The notes under the pieces are model-generated. The model made no database searches and was not told where the DNA came from. It worked only from the letters and a program-made list of their open reading frames with translations. Shown one piece after another: positions 27,301-37,119 of a DNA stretch of 64,000 nt (its first letter is position 1; each line of letters starts with the position of its first letter). Origin of the DNA: Holothuria scabra (taxonomy: Eukaryota > Echinodermata > Holothuroidea > Aspidochirotida > Holothuriidae). The position numbers and the translations under genes are program-made. Location of the stretch: the NCBI GenBank assembly GCA_037179385.1, contig CM074200.1:29515884-29579883 (forward strand), in the 5' to 3' direction.

Positions 27301-28491
27301 TGCTACAGTTTCTTCCAGTTTTCGTTCACAATGAATATTTTCTGACATTTCTTATTTTGCAGATTACATGTACTCTCAATGAATTAGCTCCTGAAGCTCT
27401 TTTACGAGATAAATATAGTAAAGCAAGCGATGTGTGGTCAGTGGCTGTCGTAATTTGGCAAATATTGTCTTTTGGTAAGTTATTAATTAAGTTTGCCCAA
27501 ATTTAATGCAATAAGTTGAATATTTTTTATTGTGTATCTCAACATATATTAAAACATTCTTCCTGAATTCTTGAAAATTCTGAGCGAATTCTTTCTAAAT
27601 GTTTTCTTATCAGAAGTAGAATATTTCCATTGATTTTGAGTTGAATCATATATTAAACCAGATTTGTCTTCATTTTATTGTTCGTATTGGAATCATTTGA
27701 GAATGATAGGATGAGACAAGCTATCATAACTTCATGCCATCGATGAAATTTTGTCGAATCAGCAGAGAGCCAGATAAAGACATAATACACAAATGATGAA
27801 TCCACTAAATATTGAATGATACCAGAATAAACACTTCAAAAAATAACTAAATGTAAAACACACTCGTAATGCATATACATGAGGGTATATTTAATATTTT
27901 TTTTTTTCAAAATTCGTCTGCAGGTGTTCTTCCATTTCCTAATGAAGAACAATCACCAGCGAGTGAAACTGCGGTGTACAAAATACCTGAAACATGGCCA
28001 ACAAATTATAAAGTCTTAAGGTACAATTCATGATTAATAGCTAGCTTGATACTCAATATGTAAAATTTCTGGTTGTATTTGATACAGAAAAAACAAGTTG
28101 AAATTTCTCCCTCTTTGTTTCAAAGAAATGAGCATCTACTTAAGAGCTGGAATCAAGAAACGTCACTCCGTCCCACTCTGTCTCAACTTAAATCAGCTTT
28201 TGTAAAGGTAGATAAAGTTGAAAATAATTCATTTGGATATTTTCCTTCATTTTAGCAAATCGTTTTTGTAATGTGAACCACTGTGTGGTTAATGTTTTTA
28301 TCGGTGCATATGATCAAAATGCAAATTGGCAAGATTCTTTGGCAAGTGGTAACTTCATTAATGTTCCTTACTGATTTTCACAGAATTTTGAAGCACTGGA
28401 CACATATGGTCCATCCAATACGTCAACAGATGATCTTGCCTCTTCGTATGTACATATGAGAGGAATTGAAAAGTCTGTAGATGAAAGCTAG
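17959..28491 (+). CDS. Gene 1: three-Ig receptor tyrosine kinase-like pseudokinase (5' end not found)
   Basis: Sixteen exons join with matching splice phases: 17959-18327, 19955-20269, 20548-20826, 21956-22078, 22213-22237, 22510-22583, 22982-23015, 23142-23212, 24082-24270, 24431-24538, 26400-26536, 27142-27261, 27363-27474, 27924-28020, 28126-28207, 28384-28491. They give about 746 residues ending in TAG. Order: three Ig domains, one membrane helix, a juxtamembrane linker in four short exons, a kinase fold, and a short tail. All introns are GT-AG. The kinase fold lacks the beta-3 Lys, the HRD Asp and the DFG Gly, so catalysis is not expected, but the C-lobe scaffold is kept. The likely role is a plasma-membrane receptor that binds a ligand or partner and signals by scaffolding; this is inferred from the family. 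The first exon (signal peptide) was not located, so the N-terminus is open. Exon boundaries were read by eye; those of the 25-, 34- and 71-nt exons and the 28126 acceptor are least certain. Confidence 0.85.
19111..19353 (+). mobile_element. tRNA-derived SINE, Asp(GTC)-like head, in gene 1 intron
   Basis: Head GTAGAGCATCCGCCTGTCAC then GGCTTCGATTCCC resembles tRNA-Asp, including anticodon GTC and the B box. The body has AATGGAGTAGGGAAAACAAG and GGTTGGAAACTGGG. The tail is CTAACTAACTAAC. Not a functional tRNA gene. Confidence 0.8.
19506..19690 (+). pseudogene. Possible decayed Ig exon in gene 1 intron
   Basis: After a CACCAG acceptor in phase 1 the sequence reads AKVTLNYFILG, similar to the Ig1 opening PPKVSLSYGN. 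Further on, TTEMLKVSRDVVCVKP recalls the F-strand part of Ig1. The middle, with the first Cys and the Trp, is missing and no good donor follows. It lies in an open frame of 112 codons. It looks like an Ig exon with an internal deletion, but the similarity is short. Confidence 0.35.
19955..20269 (+). CDS. Gene 1 exon: Ig-like domain 2
   Basis: A 315-nt phase 1-1 exon between a TTTCAG acceptor and a GTAAGT donor. Cys is in NITCYAEGSRPP, Trp in LSWEG, and the second Cys in ETIRCKS. The exon is the same length as, and nearly identical to, the exon at 62882-63196 of gene 3, showing a recent duplication. Gene 2 has no counterpart. Confidence 0.9.
20548..20826 (+). CDS. Gene 1 exon: Ig-like domain 3
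   Basis: A 279-nt phase 1-1 exon with a TTCTCAG acceptor and GGTAAT donor. Cys is in VTLFCSDGDSKPKP, Trp in LSWKINGI, and the second Cys in DLVECLSYLNGPN. It pairs with 63726-64000 in gene 3. A decayed second copy of its 3' end lies at 21045-21115. Confidence 0.88.
21045..21115 (+). pseudogene. Relic of a second Ig3 exon in gene 1
   Basis: About 70 bp match the 3' end of Ig3 (20750-20825): CGAGTGTTTTAAGCTACC against GAGTGTTTAAGCTACC, followed by CCAAACATCACT and TTAGCTTT in the same order. An extra T breaks the frame and no donor remains. The gene once had a duplicated third Ig exon here. Confidence 0.75.
21956..22078 (+). CDS. Gene 1 exon: transmembrane segment
   Basis: A 123-nt phase 1-1 exon. 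After a short acidic stalk (ENYIDKAASD) comes a hydrophobic stretch of about 25 residues starting IILTVVVPCAAAVILTV and ending in CVYIAA, then a basic stop-transfer KRLK. This gives type I topology with the kinase-like part in the cytoplasm. Gene 2 has a matching exon at 38958-39077. Confidence 0.88.
22213..23212 (+). CDS. Gene 1 exons: juxtamembrane linker (four mini-exons)
   Basis: Four short exons (22213-22237, 22510-22583, 22982-23015, 23142-23212) keep frame 1>2>1>2>1 and encode a low-complexity linker rich in Pro, Ser and Glu (for example SFPKPPE and VPYYSELPEQE). The first two pair in position and phase with gene 2 exons 39216-39246 and 39532-39614. The last two (34 and 71 nt) form a frame-neutral pair with no visible partner in gene 2, so they could be gained, lost or alternatively spliced. 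The tyrosines (KEYVM, PYYSEL) are possible phosphosites. Confidence 0.7.
23788..23844. repeat. Long hairpin in gene 1 intron
   Basis: TATCACTCTAAAAAAATGTC then CGGTTCA pairs with TGAACCGGACATTTTTTAAAGTGATA across a loop of about 4 nt, with one mismatch and one bulge. A 12-bp inverted pair TAAACTGAAACT/AGTTTCAGTTTA lies just upstream near 23620-23650. Likely a MITE core. Confidence 0.7.
24082..24538 (+). CDS. Gene 1 exons: kinase-like N-lobe, degenerate
   Basis: Exon 24082-24270 (189 nt, phase 1-1) aligns with gene 2 exon 40216-40401. Where gene 2 has a glycine-rich loop, this one reads MGHIYDRWMG. Where the beta-3 lysine should be, CVILSTVSG puts Ser in place of Lys (gene 2: KIIAKCVSG). Exon 24431-24538 (108 nt, phase 1-1) covers helix C and beta 4 (KEIHWHKFVKQALEI, then LTIFEGIGIYEG) and aligns with gene 2 exon 41027-41137. 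ATP binding in the usual way looks impossible. Confidence 0.75.
24640..25480. repeat. Interspersed repeat with GCGCGCTTCG blocks, copy 2 (gene 1 intron)
   Basis: Same family as 11340-12560, sitting in the large intron between kinase-like exons 24431-24538 and 26400-26536. Open frames of 80-110 codons over it are chance frames inside the repeat. Confidence 0.6.
26400..27261 (+). CDS. Gene 1 exons: hinge and dead catalytic loop
   Basis: Exon 26400-26536 encodes beta 5, hinge and helix E (KLYLIQEHMDCEKLD, then HLIGILAGLEFIQS). Exon 27142-27261 (120 nt, phase 0-0, same size as in gene 2) encodes the catalytic loop LLHPGLSTRKILLT and then CKLYDFCLSE. In active tyrosine kinases these would be HRDLAARN and DFG. 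So HRD became HPG, the loop Asn became Lys, and DFG became DFC; the DFG Asp is kept. Confidence 0.85.
26665..26927. mobile_element. 263-bp MITE, TA target duplication, CACTCTAAAAAAA ends
   Basis: Ends CACTCTAAAAAAAA and TTTTTTTAGAGTG, flanked by TA (26663-64 and 26928-29), as for Tc1/mariner-type elements. Sub-terminal GTTGAAATTTCAAC and TGGTGAAATTTCACCA palindromes. Lies between gene 1 kinase-like exons. Confidence 0.75.
27363..28207 (+). CDS. Gene 1 exons: kinase-like C-lobe
   Basis: Exons 27363-27474 (112 nt), 27924-28020 (97 nt) and 28126-28207. The first keeps LAPEALLRDKYSKASDVWS with the APE motif and helix-F Asp. The last keeps LLKSWNQETSLRPTLSQL, the helix H-I Arg region. The 112- and 97-nt exons match gene 2 in length and phase. 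For the last exon I chose the acceptor CAAAG at 28125: only this one restores phase 2 after the 28020 donor and lines up with gene 2 exon 44930-45032. Confidence 0.82.
28384..28491 (+). CDS. Gene 1 last exon: C-terminal tail with YVHM
   Basis: Phase 0 exon after TTTTCACAG, ending in TAG at 28489. The 35-residue tail is acidic and Ser/Thr-rich and contains ASSYVHMRG. YxxM is the known consensus for SH2 domains of the PI3-kinase p85 subunit when phosphorylated. A catalytically dead receptor would need another kinase to phosphorylate it. The docking role is inference. Confidence 0.8.
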   Translation, partial: NFEALDTYGPSNTSTDDLASSYVHMRGIEKSVDES

Positions 28492-30890
28492 CATGGTTCC
28501 AGAAATACTTTTCATCGGAAGATTGTTTAATGAATGTACTATTCGAGATACTTAATCAGAAAAAATAGACTATGAGCTATATACGTGGAGAAATAAGAAA
28601 ATATTGATCGTTTGAACTTAAAACTTTCATAAATATGTCAAGACATGCACTACCATAATTATGCGGTTTTGTTGTATATGTCAGAATAACACCACCTAAA
28701 ACACAAAACTTGTGATCTTTACTACTCAGGAAACAGCATGCCGTGTTATTCTTACAAAAAATTATTTTAGTATTAAACGTTACAAGAACATTGAAATGCT
28801 TGGATGAAGTCTAATACTTCATCTCATCAACAATATTTTAGTTGTAAAAAGGACTCATCTAGGCTAATACTCTAAGAAAAACTCAGTCCCTTTACAGATA
28901 AAAATCATTAATTGTAACATTCATATTTTGACTTCTTCACAATTCCAAGCAAATATCGTCATTCTTGAAAGAACAGTTTTATTTGCCTTGGGCCACCTGT
29001 GTGTGTCTTTATTGCCATATTGAAACGTGCACGTGAATGCTGAGCTCTGAGGCAAGTCACACAATGCAAATAACGCAGTGGAAGTTAACGTTAAAACTTG
29101 TTATAATACAATCTTCGAATAAACCTTATTCCTATATAAAAATCACCATTCGAAGGTGGGAGGTAATTAGTATGTTAAGTTGTATTTAATTCCAACAAAT
29201 GCAGAAAGCTGATCGGTGTACAGATGGAAGACCGGCGTATTCATTCAAGTTTAAGGTATGAAATTTACGTAAAGGATGCATTGCTCTTCTTTGTCTACTC
29301 TTCAAAATGACTGCGCGTGACGTCAGTCAATAAGGTTTATATGGGACCCAACATTCGTCGGACAATATGGGAGATTTGAAAGCAAGTGATCAACGCAGCC
29401 AGTAGAGCGAAATAATCTTCTTGGTAATCGTTGTGCCAATGGTATCCTTAATAGTTTGACAATGTTGTGTAAGCTGATAGTAGTACTTTACTTTACATAC
29501 CATACATTGCTAACAATGTACCTTCGGTATGATAGTGTTGTTTATGTACAAGAACAGGAAATGTATAGTTCAATGAACTAAGTTTTGTTTCTACTACCAT
29601 TTCAAGTTGGATTAATACCCGTCATAGGAAAGGGTCAACCAATTGCACTATATACATTCCACTTAAGCATCACTGCTACTGTTATCATGCAAAAGGAAAC
29701 ATACTCAAATGCCTATCAACTACATCGCAGTAAGATTACACAAAACAGCAATCTGCATGTGTGTAAAACGAGGAAGTAACGTTAATTGATTGAAATATTG
29801 TAATATCCTATAGAGAGCCCCTCAAATTCAGTACTATTATAACGAAAGAAGCTGAATGGCAACAAATTGATACTTCGTTTTGCTTTCGATCGCATTGAAT
29901 TCTGTACCGTAGTGTTTTTGTAGCACACCGCCAACAGTAAACACTGAAACTTGCGTTATTTTGTACTCAATCAAAGCTTACCAAAGCACGTAGTCATTGA
30001 TACATATACGTCAGGCTTAAGTGTGCAAATTACACATTGGAGATAATTTTCTAGTAAAAAAAGACATAAAGCAACTGATGGAAAGATCGTTACGACCTTT
30101 AATTTCAGTACTGTACGCAATCTAGAGGGTTGCAGAAAATACCAGATGCGCATTTTTATGGCATACACCCTTCCTTCATAAAGGCAATAGTTTATCCATG
30201 TTTCGCCAACACCAGCTGCCATATATATGCATTCTTTGTCCCAAATTGGTCCTATATTTAGTAATGTTTAAACTTGAAATAGGACCTCACAAACTGGACA
30301 GTACGTGTAAGAATTTTAAAATACAACTGTGATAAGACTTGCACTTTTTGTCGTCATTGTGTATTAAATACATCCAATGTTCCAATCTTCCATAATTTAT
30401 TGTTCTGTAAATACAAATGGAATAAAACTTTGGTAAGAAACTTCAAAACAAAAATTTTGATACTATTGCAAAGAAATTATTTCTATCTTCTATTATTCTT
30501 CTTTTTTTACTTGACATGTGAACGGTATTGAAGATCACCACATATCACATGACACATTTGTCTTCTCTTAGTATAGTTCACCGCACCTTAAGAATTTATA
30601 ATTTGCCTGGGAAACGTCCCTACTATTACAGTCCGTTTACTAAATATATATACACTATGGAAAACACTCAGTTAAGCAGGCTCAAAACCTCATGTGTGAG
30701 AAGAATGCACAGAACTATACGACATTTCTTACCTGAAGGGCAAAGCCTTCTTCTTACTATGGTATTAGATATCTCGTTACATTCGTTATAGGCTAACAAC
30801 TCCAACTTCATATTGAATTTCGAGGACGAATTGTCCTTCATGAATTATCTGGACTTAAAACGGCGAAAAGGACTCAAGTTTTTATCATTC
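28492..30890. other. Intergenic stretch after gene 1
   Basis: Contains the presumed 3' UTR of gene 1 with an AATAAA near 29118. No further exon recognised. Confidence 0.5.
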
Positions 30891-30893
30891 ACG

Positions 30894-31085
30894 CTCAGTT
30901 TCCAACCTATTGGTTCATGTTGGACCGGCCACGTTTTTTTTTTTTTTTTTTCTGGTTGGTTGTGGCTCACAGTATTTCTTTCTCTACCCCATTGCTTATG
31001 CTAAGCACCAAGAACAATGACAATACGTTCCATTTTTAAGGTCTTCGGTATATCGGACTTGGTCAGGAGTCGCACTTCAGACCCT
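30894..31085 (-). mobile_element. tRNA-derived SINE
   Basis: CAGTTTCCAACCTATTGGTT then GTTGTGGCTCACAG and CAAGAACAATGACAATACG are the reverse of the SINE body. The head end is degenerate (CAGGAGTCGCACTTC). It has an internal poly-T. Confidence 0.7.
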
Positions 31086-31161
31086 TTGGCAGGACATAAC
31101 GGTGTAAATTTCTCTCACTCTATGCCTACTGCCATAATTGTGTTTGGTGCTCAAAATATAT

Positions 31162-31798
31162 AGAGGCTTTTCACATGACGTCATAATACTCTCCGGCGGC
31201 CATGTTGGAGTACATGTAACTACGTAGTAAACCACACTGGGTGCGCTTGCTCGTTGAATGTGTACACACCGTGCATACCACAATGCACTCTGTGACTCTA
31301 TGACGTGGGAACGTTTACACAATGAAGCAAACGAACGATGTAGCAACGATAACGCAGATAGAAAGCGTAAATCAGTACTATCAATCACAATCAACACAAT
31401 TAACACTGAACAACTGCACACGAGCGTACGGTAACGTTATGAGTTGGTACAAATGAACAACTGGTTCACCTTTAAAAATGAACTCAATCTCATTCTGAAA
31501 GAGAATTAAATGAGAAACTTCACTTTGTGGACATCGTTTGTTCTAATTCACTTTTTTTTAAAGGGACCTGCTTCAGAAAGATTAGGGGGCGAACAGGTAT
31601 GTCTTTGGGGGCGAACTGGCAGGTCTTAGGGGGCGAACTGGTTAATGCTTGGGGGCGAACTGGTATTTAGGGGGCGAACTGGTTGGGGGCGAACTGGCAA
31701 GGGGGCGAAACGACCGGCTACCTTCGGCACAAAGCCACGTGTATTTGGCATGAATGTCCTCCAGCATGGCGGTTCCGTGACGTAATTACAAAGCCTCT
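31162..31798. mobile_element. 637-bp MITE, AT target duplication, with GGGGGCGAACTGG minisatellite
   Basis: Starts AGAGGCTTTTCACATGACGT and ends GACGTAATTACAAAGCCTCT, flanked by AT on both sides. GGCGGCCATGTTGG and CCAGCATGGCGG lie near the two ends. Inside, 31584-31710 carries about seven GGGGGCGAAC units. An ISL2EU-like class is inferred from the AT duplication and ends. Confidence 0.7.
31584..31710. repeat. GGGGGCGAACTGG minisatellite
   Basis: About seven copies of GGGGGCGAAC(T/A)GG separated by 0-12 bp, far more GC-rich than its surroundings, inside the 31162-31798 element. Confidence 0.8.
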
Positions 31799-31910
31799 AT
31801 ATGAGTAGGGAAAACAATCCACTGAGCCGTAACTGAAAAAGCCCTTGGCCGGCTCGGCTTAAACCAATCAGCTAGAAAATGGGCCGCAAAACTCATATAA
31901 CCTAACCTCA

Positions 31911-34029
31911 CCCCATACAAACAACAAAAATTGTCGATTTAAACTTACCTCGAAAACACATAAGTCCACACGATAAATGTAAAAGACCCCTTTACCATAG
32001 AAGTCCATTTCATATACATTGTACAATGTCGCTGCTCCGGCACCTAGTAGTCACTATACATAAAGATTATCAGGCCAAACCTGTGAACGATTGACAGCGT
32101 AGCTGGACATAGAACTGCAAGGATAAACGAAAACAAAATACATGACGAAACCTACTCTGAACAATAAACTGTCAAACACGATTAATTCGACTTCAAAATT
32201 TTTTCCATAATATTATCATGACACAATGTGGAGACACACTCTTATTGTTAATGATCTTCAATTTTCAAAAATACCGTAAGTCAACAAAAATGGTTGAAAA
32301 TAGCTAAAATTGATTTCCATGCACGATATTTGTCGATTTGCTGTGTATTTATTGAAATAAAAGACTTAAAAATACACAAATTTAAAATTGAGGTGGTCAA
32401 ATACCACTCGATGATCGAAAACGGCCCATTTTACCCTTCATTTGGTTTATAATATTCTTTAGCTGCCTTTCGTTGTACTGCCACAGCAAATTGTACGGTT
32501 CCGGCATGTCGTGTTCTGTTTGTTACAGACATTCTATACACAGGCAGTGTACCTAACGCAAAGCCTACTAGACGAACTGTAATTATAATTTTAAAATGCT
32601 TCAAGGATGTGAGGGCGTTAATGTATTAGTTTATAATTTCACTAAAAGTATTTTGATGGACGAGCCCTAAGGGTTAGGGTTATACATTTAAGAAACCTTT
32701 ACAATATATACCATTTTATAGAACACCTTATTAATTTCTCTATCTGATTGGAGGATATAGTGATGGCTTCATGCCCTGAGTTACGGAGCAATAAGCCCCA
32801 AGATTACGCGTTAGCCCTGATTAATCCACGGCGATGTTAATACCTACAATAAAATTTAGACCAAAAAGTATGTTTATTTGGTTAGGTGTTACGTTAAAAA
32901 AGCAATGACTATATTCAAGTTCATTTGCATTATCGTATGAAATTTATTCGTTGAAAAATTGAACCTTTTGTTCGGCAACCCGCCTTTGAGAGCCGATAAT
33001 GTAGGAGATGGATTTGTGTTTTGTGTTTAGGAATTGACTGGTATTGTTATTTGTATATCAGGTCTAATTTGTACTATTGTGTTTCACCTTTGAATAAGGA
33101 GTGTATTAAATGTTTTGTATTGATATGTTAAGTTGTTCTTTTGGATATATGTCTTTAATTAGTTAGGGAAGGGTACGTCAGTCCACTGACCGCCCCTCGA
33201 GAGGAATAAACGTTTAGCTCCGCTCTAGACCTGCTATTGGTACGAGTTCTCTTTTTTTCCCCACGAGTATGAATATTGCGAAGGGCCCGAAAACCAAGGC
33301 TCGGTCAACGTTTCTATAAGATCATGCCGTATGTCACAGTTCATTTAATACTTCATACGACCGTAAAAGTGGAAAAAACAATTTTTGTTTAACAACATGC
33401 TGTGTCAGAGATATCATTCACTTCAAACTATTTCAAAATGAAGGATAAGGACACATGCATACTTGTTTACAAGTTAAGATACAAATTAACGTGGGGCATT
33501 GAGTTTTGTAACTCCTAAATAAAGACCAGTGCGGTGCTTCGGTGGGGGAAGAGGGGGCCTTGCCCCTCAGATTCGTTCTTTGTCCCCCACTTGTCCCCCT
33601 TTGGTCTGGTAGGAGTTAGATTACATCTCTCATGAGTCTTAATTTTTCATCTAGAGATATGTTTTACCACAAAGTTTCAGGGGTTTCGCCTCATGTACCC
33701 CACCCGGAGGGATGCGCGATTCCGACTCGGTAGGCTCGCAGCGCCAGAAAATTGTTTACGCCAAAATTTTCCCTTTCCGTTGATTTTCCTCCCAGTTTTA
33801 ATATTCTGGCGCTGCCACTGATAAAGACATTACTCTCACAATAAATAAATGACACCATCTTTCTAGACAAGGTATTTTAATAGGTATGCATACACATAAC
33901 ATATTTCCTATCACTCAGCTCAGCATAATTGTCACAGAAAAAAATAAAATAGGTATCGTGCGTCATAAAGCTATTTTGTAAAAGTCTTATCTGCATGGAA
34001 CTATTTCCATATTGTGAATTGGAGGATTG
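31911..34029. other. Noncoding stretch
   Basis: No exon found. 33525-33830 holds a reversed copy of the G-rich MITE-like family (see 528-862). Confidence 0.5.
33525..33830 (-). mobile_element. G-rich MITE-like repeat
   Basis: Phrases TTTTTCATCTAGAGATATG, TTTCAGGGGTTTCGCC and TTCTGGCGCTGCCACTG match the reverse of 528-862 and parallel 44440-44630. Confidence 0.5.
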
Positions 34030-34279
34030 GGTTAGTTAGCTAGATGCAGTTTTGCGGTCCAGTTTCCAACCTATTGTTTCAAGTCGAACAGGCCACCGCC
34101 TTTTTCCAGCTGTGGCTCACTGACTTGTTTTCCCTACTGCATTGCTGATGCGGAGCATCACGCACAACTGCAGTACTATATGTTCCATTTTTAGAGTCTT
34201 TGGTGTGACTCGACCTGGGTATCGAACCCGGGCCTACCGCGTGGGAGGCGAATGTTCTACCGTTAGACCAAACATGCGG
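34030..34279 (-). mobile_element. tRNA-derived SINE, Gly(CCC)-like head
   Basis: On the minus strand the head reads GTCTAACGGTAGAACATTCG then CCTCCCACGCGG and CCCGGGTTCGATACCC, close to tRNA-Gly with anticodon CCC. The body and the TAGCTAACTAAC tail match the 19111-19353 SINE. Confidence 0.8.
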
Positions 34280-34763
34280 AGGATTGACTCCTATGTGAAG
34301 GTAATATTGCTAAGGTGTATGTCAGGATATGTGAGACTGGTTTCTACTGAGCAACCTCTCACAATACAATCGAATCCTGCTGTTTCCAGTAGTACACCCA
34401 GACCAATGGATGGAGATGCATATAATATAAATGGTAAAGGTAGTATTTATCAAGATGTTTTCTTTTGATTCTTCCTCGTTATAATTAAAATGAACTTTTA
34501 GTTCATCTAGTAAGTAAATTGAAACGTTTTTATTTTACTTTCGCAACCATATGGTGCGGATGATGAAGAGTACTTCCTTACAATTGAGTTGTCATGGATG
34601 ATTAGACCGATTTCGCTCCCAAGGGCACATATTGTCAGCTAGTTAGGTGCTGAAATAAAATTCAATTTCATAATAGCTTAGCACAGGCACCTAAACAATT
34701 CTCTTTCAGTGGATCCATCGTCCTGATGGGGATTACTTTAAGCCTTATGAAAACTTATATTGA

Positions 34764-36180
34764 TTCGGCTCCAATATGCCTGATGTGAAATATTCAATGG
34801 AATTTATCCGAATACTACACAGACCTTTCGAAGCACAGTCCAAAATGCTATTGGTGATTGTAGTATTATACTTCCATGTATCTGACAAAAGGGATAACTT
34901 TTTTGTTACTGATGATATACTGACAGTCGAAAGTAACAACGAATTCAAGAATTTCAAAGAGCAACTAAACGGATGTAATCATGACAATCAAATACATAAA
35001 TTACGCCACATATAAGGGTTTCTTTGGAAATGATATTAAGAACAATAATTCAATTTGAAAGAGCGCCGCCACTCACTTGAAACCTATGTAATCATAGCAC
35101 GGAACCGACATATTTTCTGAAGAAATATAAAAGGTATCATGCACGTAAAAAGGAAAGAAACGTTACAGTCGAGGTGAAATTTTAATGGAAAATTATTAAG
35201 ATTTCAAAAGGTCTCTACACATTCTGACATCCGGGCAGCGCAAAAAGCTATTATTCGTGAGTTTCCCTACACAGTCTCCCACAACAAATGCCCAAAATGG
35301 TCAAAAATCCACATTCTTTCAAGCATTTGCCCGAAAAATAAAAAGTATCATAGTCAGGGTAACATATTTAAGAAAAATCAAAGATACAAAAATCGCGACA
35401 CAGTTGGGAAGTCTGTCGCTTAAAAGGAACAATCATTCCTCCTGAGCCTGTTTTTACACCTTGTGCAATATAATGCCCAAAATGGTCGATTATTTCAATA
35501 CTGTCAAATCTTTGCTCCAAAAACAGAAAATATTCAAATTAAAATTTTCATGAAAAATAAAAATGAAAAGAAAGATACACATTCGGGTAGCCTGTGAAAA
35601 AAGTTTTTTTCTCATCAGCCCCACTTCATTCTGTAGTATTGCATAGCTTTGCCTGAAATTGTAAAATATTAAGGCGAAGGATGGAAACGCTGGGACGTTT
35701 ATAATTGCCAAATTAATTACACGGACAGACGGGGGAGTCTTCAGGGGCAAAGCTCAATAGTTTGTCGTCTATCCTGCCTCTAGAGCCGAATTCGGGCAAA
35801 TGTTATGAAAGTCGGGTAATTTGTTTTCCAATACTATAATAATACAGTGTGGGAATGTCTTCCCATAAGTCTGACTGAAAATTCATTTAAACTCACCTCG
35901 TAGTGTGATTATTTTTTCAAAAGGTAATAGGAATGGAAGTAAAATATTTATATTCGGAAGTTCGGACAGTCTCATGGACAATTTCAACTATTCAATATAT
36001 ATTGAATGTAGCCAAAGGTAACAATAGAGTAAAAATAGTATGTTTTTAATTTCCTTGTATGGTTTTTCCGAAAAGATGTGTATAAGAATATTTCATTCAA
36101 TGGTAGTACAAACGTTTCTTAACATTTTAACCTTATTCTGAATTCAATGATCCAGCCAGCATCTTGCAATCAGATAATTC
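34764..36180. other. Noncoding stretch
   Basis: Contains a degenerate direct repeat (AATGCCCAAAATGGTC near 35288 and 35471). No exon recognised. Confidence 0.45.
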
Positions 36181-36560
36181 ACTATTGGATGTGATTTTGA
36201 TCACGTGACATAAACGAACAGTAGGGTAGCACTAGGGGAATTCGACCTCACAAGAAAGTGTCCTTCGTCTCACTTAACGAGAGAATCAAAACAATTTGGA
36301 AGAAAGCTGTCACGTTTGTTTACATTACCACTTAAAATAAATGTTTTTAATATTTAGAAATTTTGTTTCTCAGTCATTTTTAAAAGCCTCATTCAAACCT
36401 TTACAAAGACGTATATTACGATCTCCTTGGGTAATATTTGACCAGTTCTCCCTAAATTCGACTTACCCATGGTATTTTCGTTCGTTTTAATTATAGTCGT
36501 ACGAGGTCACGTGATTTTAAGTGGATTGTGACGCATTTAGTTTATTCACAATTTTCTGCA
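36180..36560. repeat. Shared 5'-flank block of gene 2
   Basis: Matches 57800-58165 upstream of gene 3: TGATCACGTGA, AGTAGGGTAG, GGAATTCGACC, then after about 220 bp another TTCGAC and finally TCACGTG...ATTGTGACG. It starts about 0.9 kb before gene 2 Ig1. Confidence 0.6.
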
Positions 36561-37119
36561 GAGCATATATGTGTGGTTCTTAGGAACACCAACTGCAAGA
36601 TTTCCCAGGCCTATATCTCAAGTTCACTGAATTACAACCATCGTATCTGTTATTCGTTTTTGTTTTCTCAAAGTTAACAGATTTTGTAATTTAATACCAA
36701 AACAATCGATACATGTTTTCATTTCCCTTACTTTTCTAATGTTTTATTGCTTTGTTTTTTTTTTTTCCTCTCTTATTTGAAATGATATTATGAATAATGG
36801 ATCCTTCTTATAATGTTGTAATTTGTGGGAACTCGATAGCCTTTTTGGTCGAGACAGCTATTCAATAAAGTCCCGCCTTCTCCAGAATGTCTTTGCTTCT
36901 TTTTCGGTATGGTTCCATTATGCAAGCAAAGTTTGCGAAATTACATCTCTTTCTTCGTGAAATGTAAACGTTTATTTGTATATATTATACGCAGTAAAAA
37001 TTTTGTTGTTCTTGATAGGCGTTTTTGAGTGAAAATTTATTATACCTTCTTTGTGTATCAACTTGGCTGAACATATACTGTTGATTAATGCTTTTTGAAC
37101 ATCTTGTATCCATGACTAG
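36561..37119. other. Immediate 5' flank of gene 2
   Basis: No convincing signal-peptide exon. Poly-T near 36756. Confidence 0.4.

Larger units (their letters stand above)
31120..31910 (+). mobile_element. SINE split by a MITE insertion
   Basis: CCTACTGCCATAATTG and GGTGCTCA at 31124-31153 continue after the MITE as GAGTAGGGAAAACAATCC and CCGGCTCGGCTTAAACC at 31804-31870. The two halves together follow the order of the SINE at 19111-19353. Confidence 0.6.

Noticed and set aside
28088..28125. Earlier acceptor (GATACAG) for the gene 1 exon before the tail
   Set aside because: It would put LLKSWNQETSLRPT out of frame with the preceding exon; the CAAAG acceptor at 28125 restores phase and matches gene 2.
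34215..34279. tRNA-Gly-like sequence on the minus strand
   Set aside because: Head of a SINE, same reason.
34142..34468. 108-codon frame
   Set aside because: Its first two thirds are SINE sequence read on the opposite strand; only its last part is kept as a low-confidence exon-like finding.
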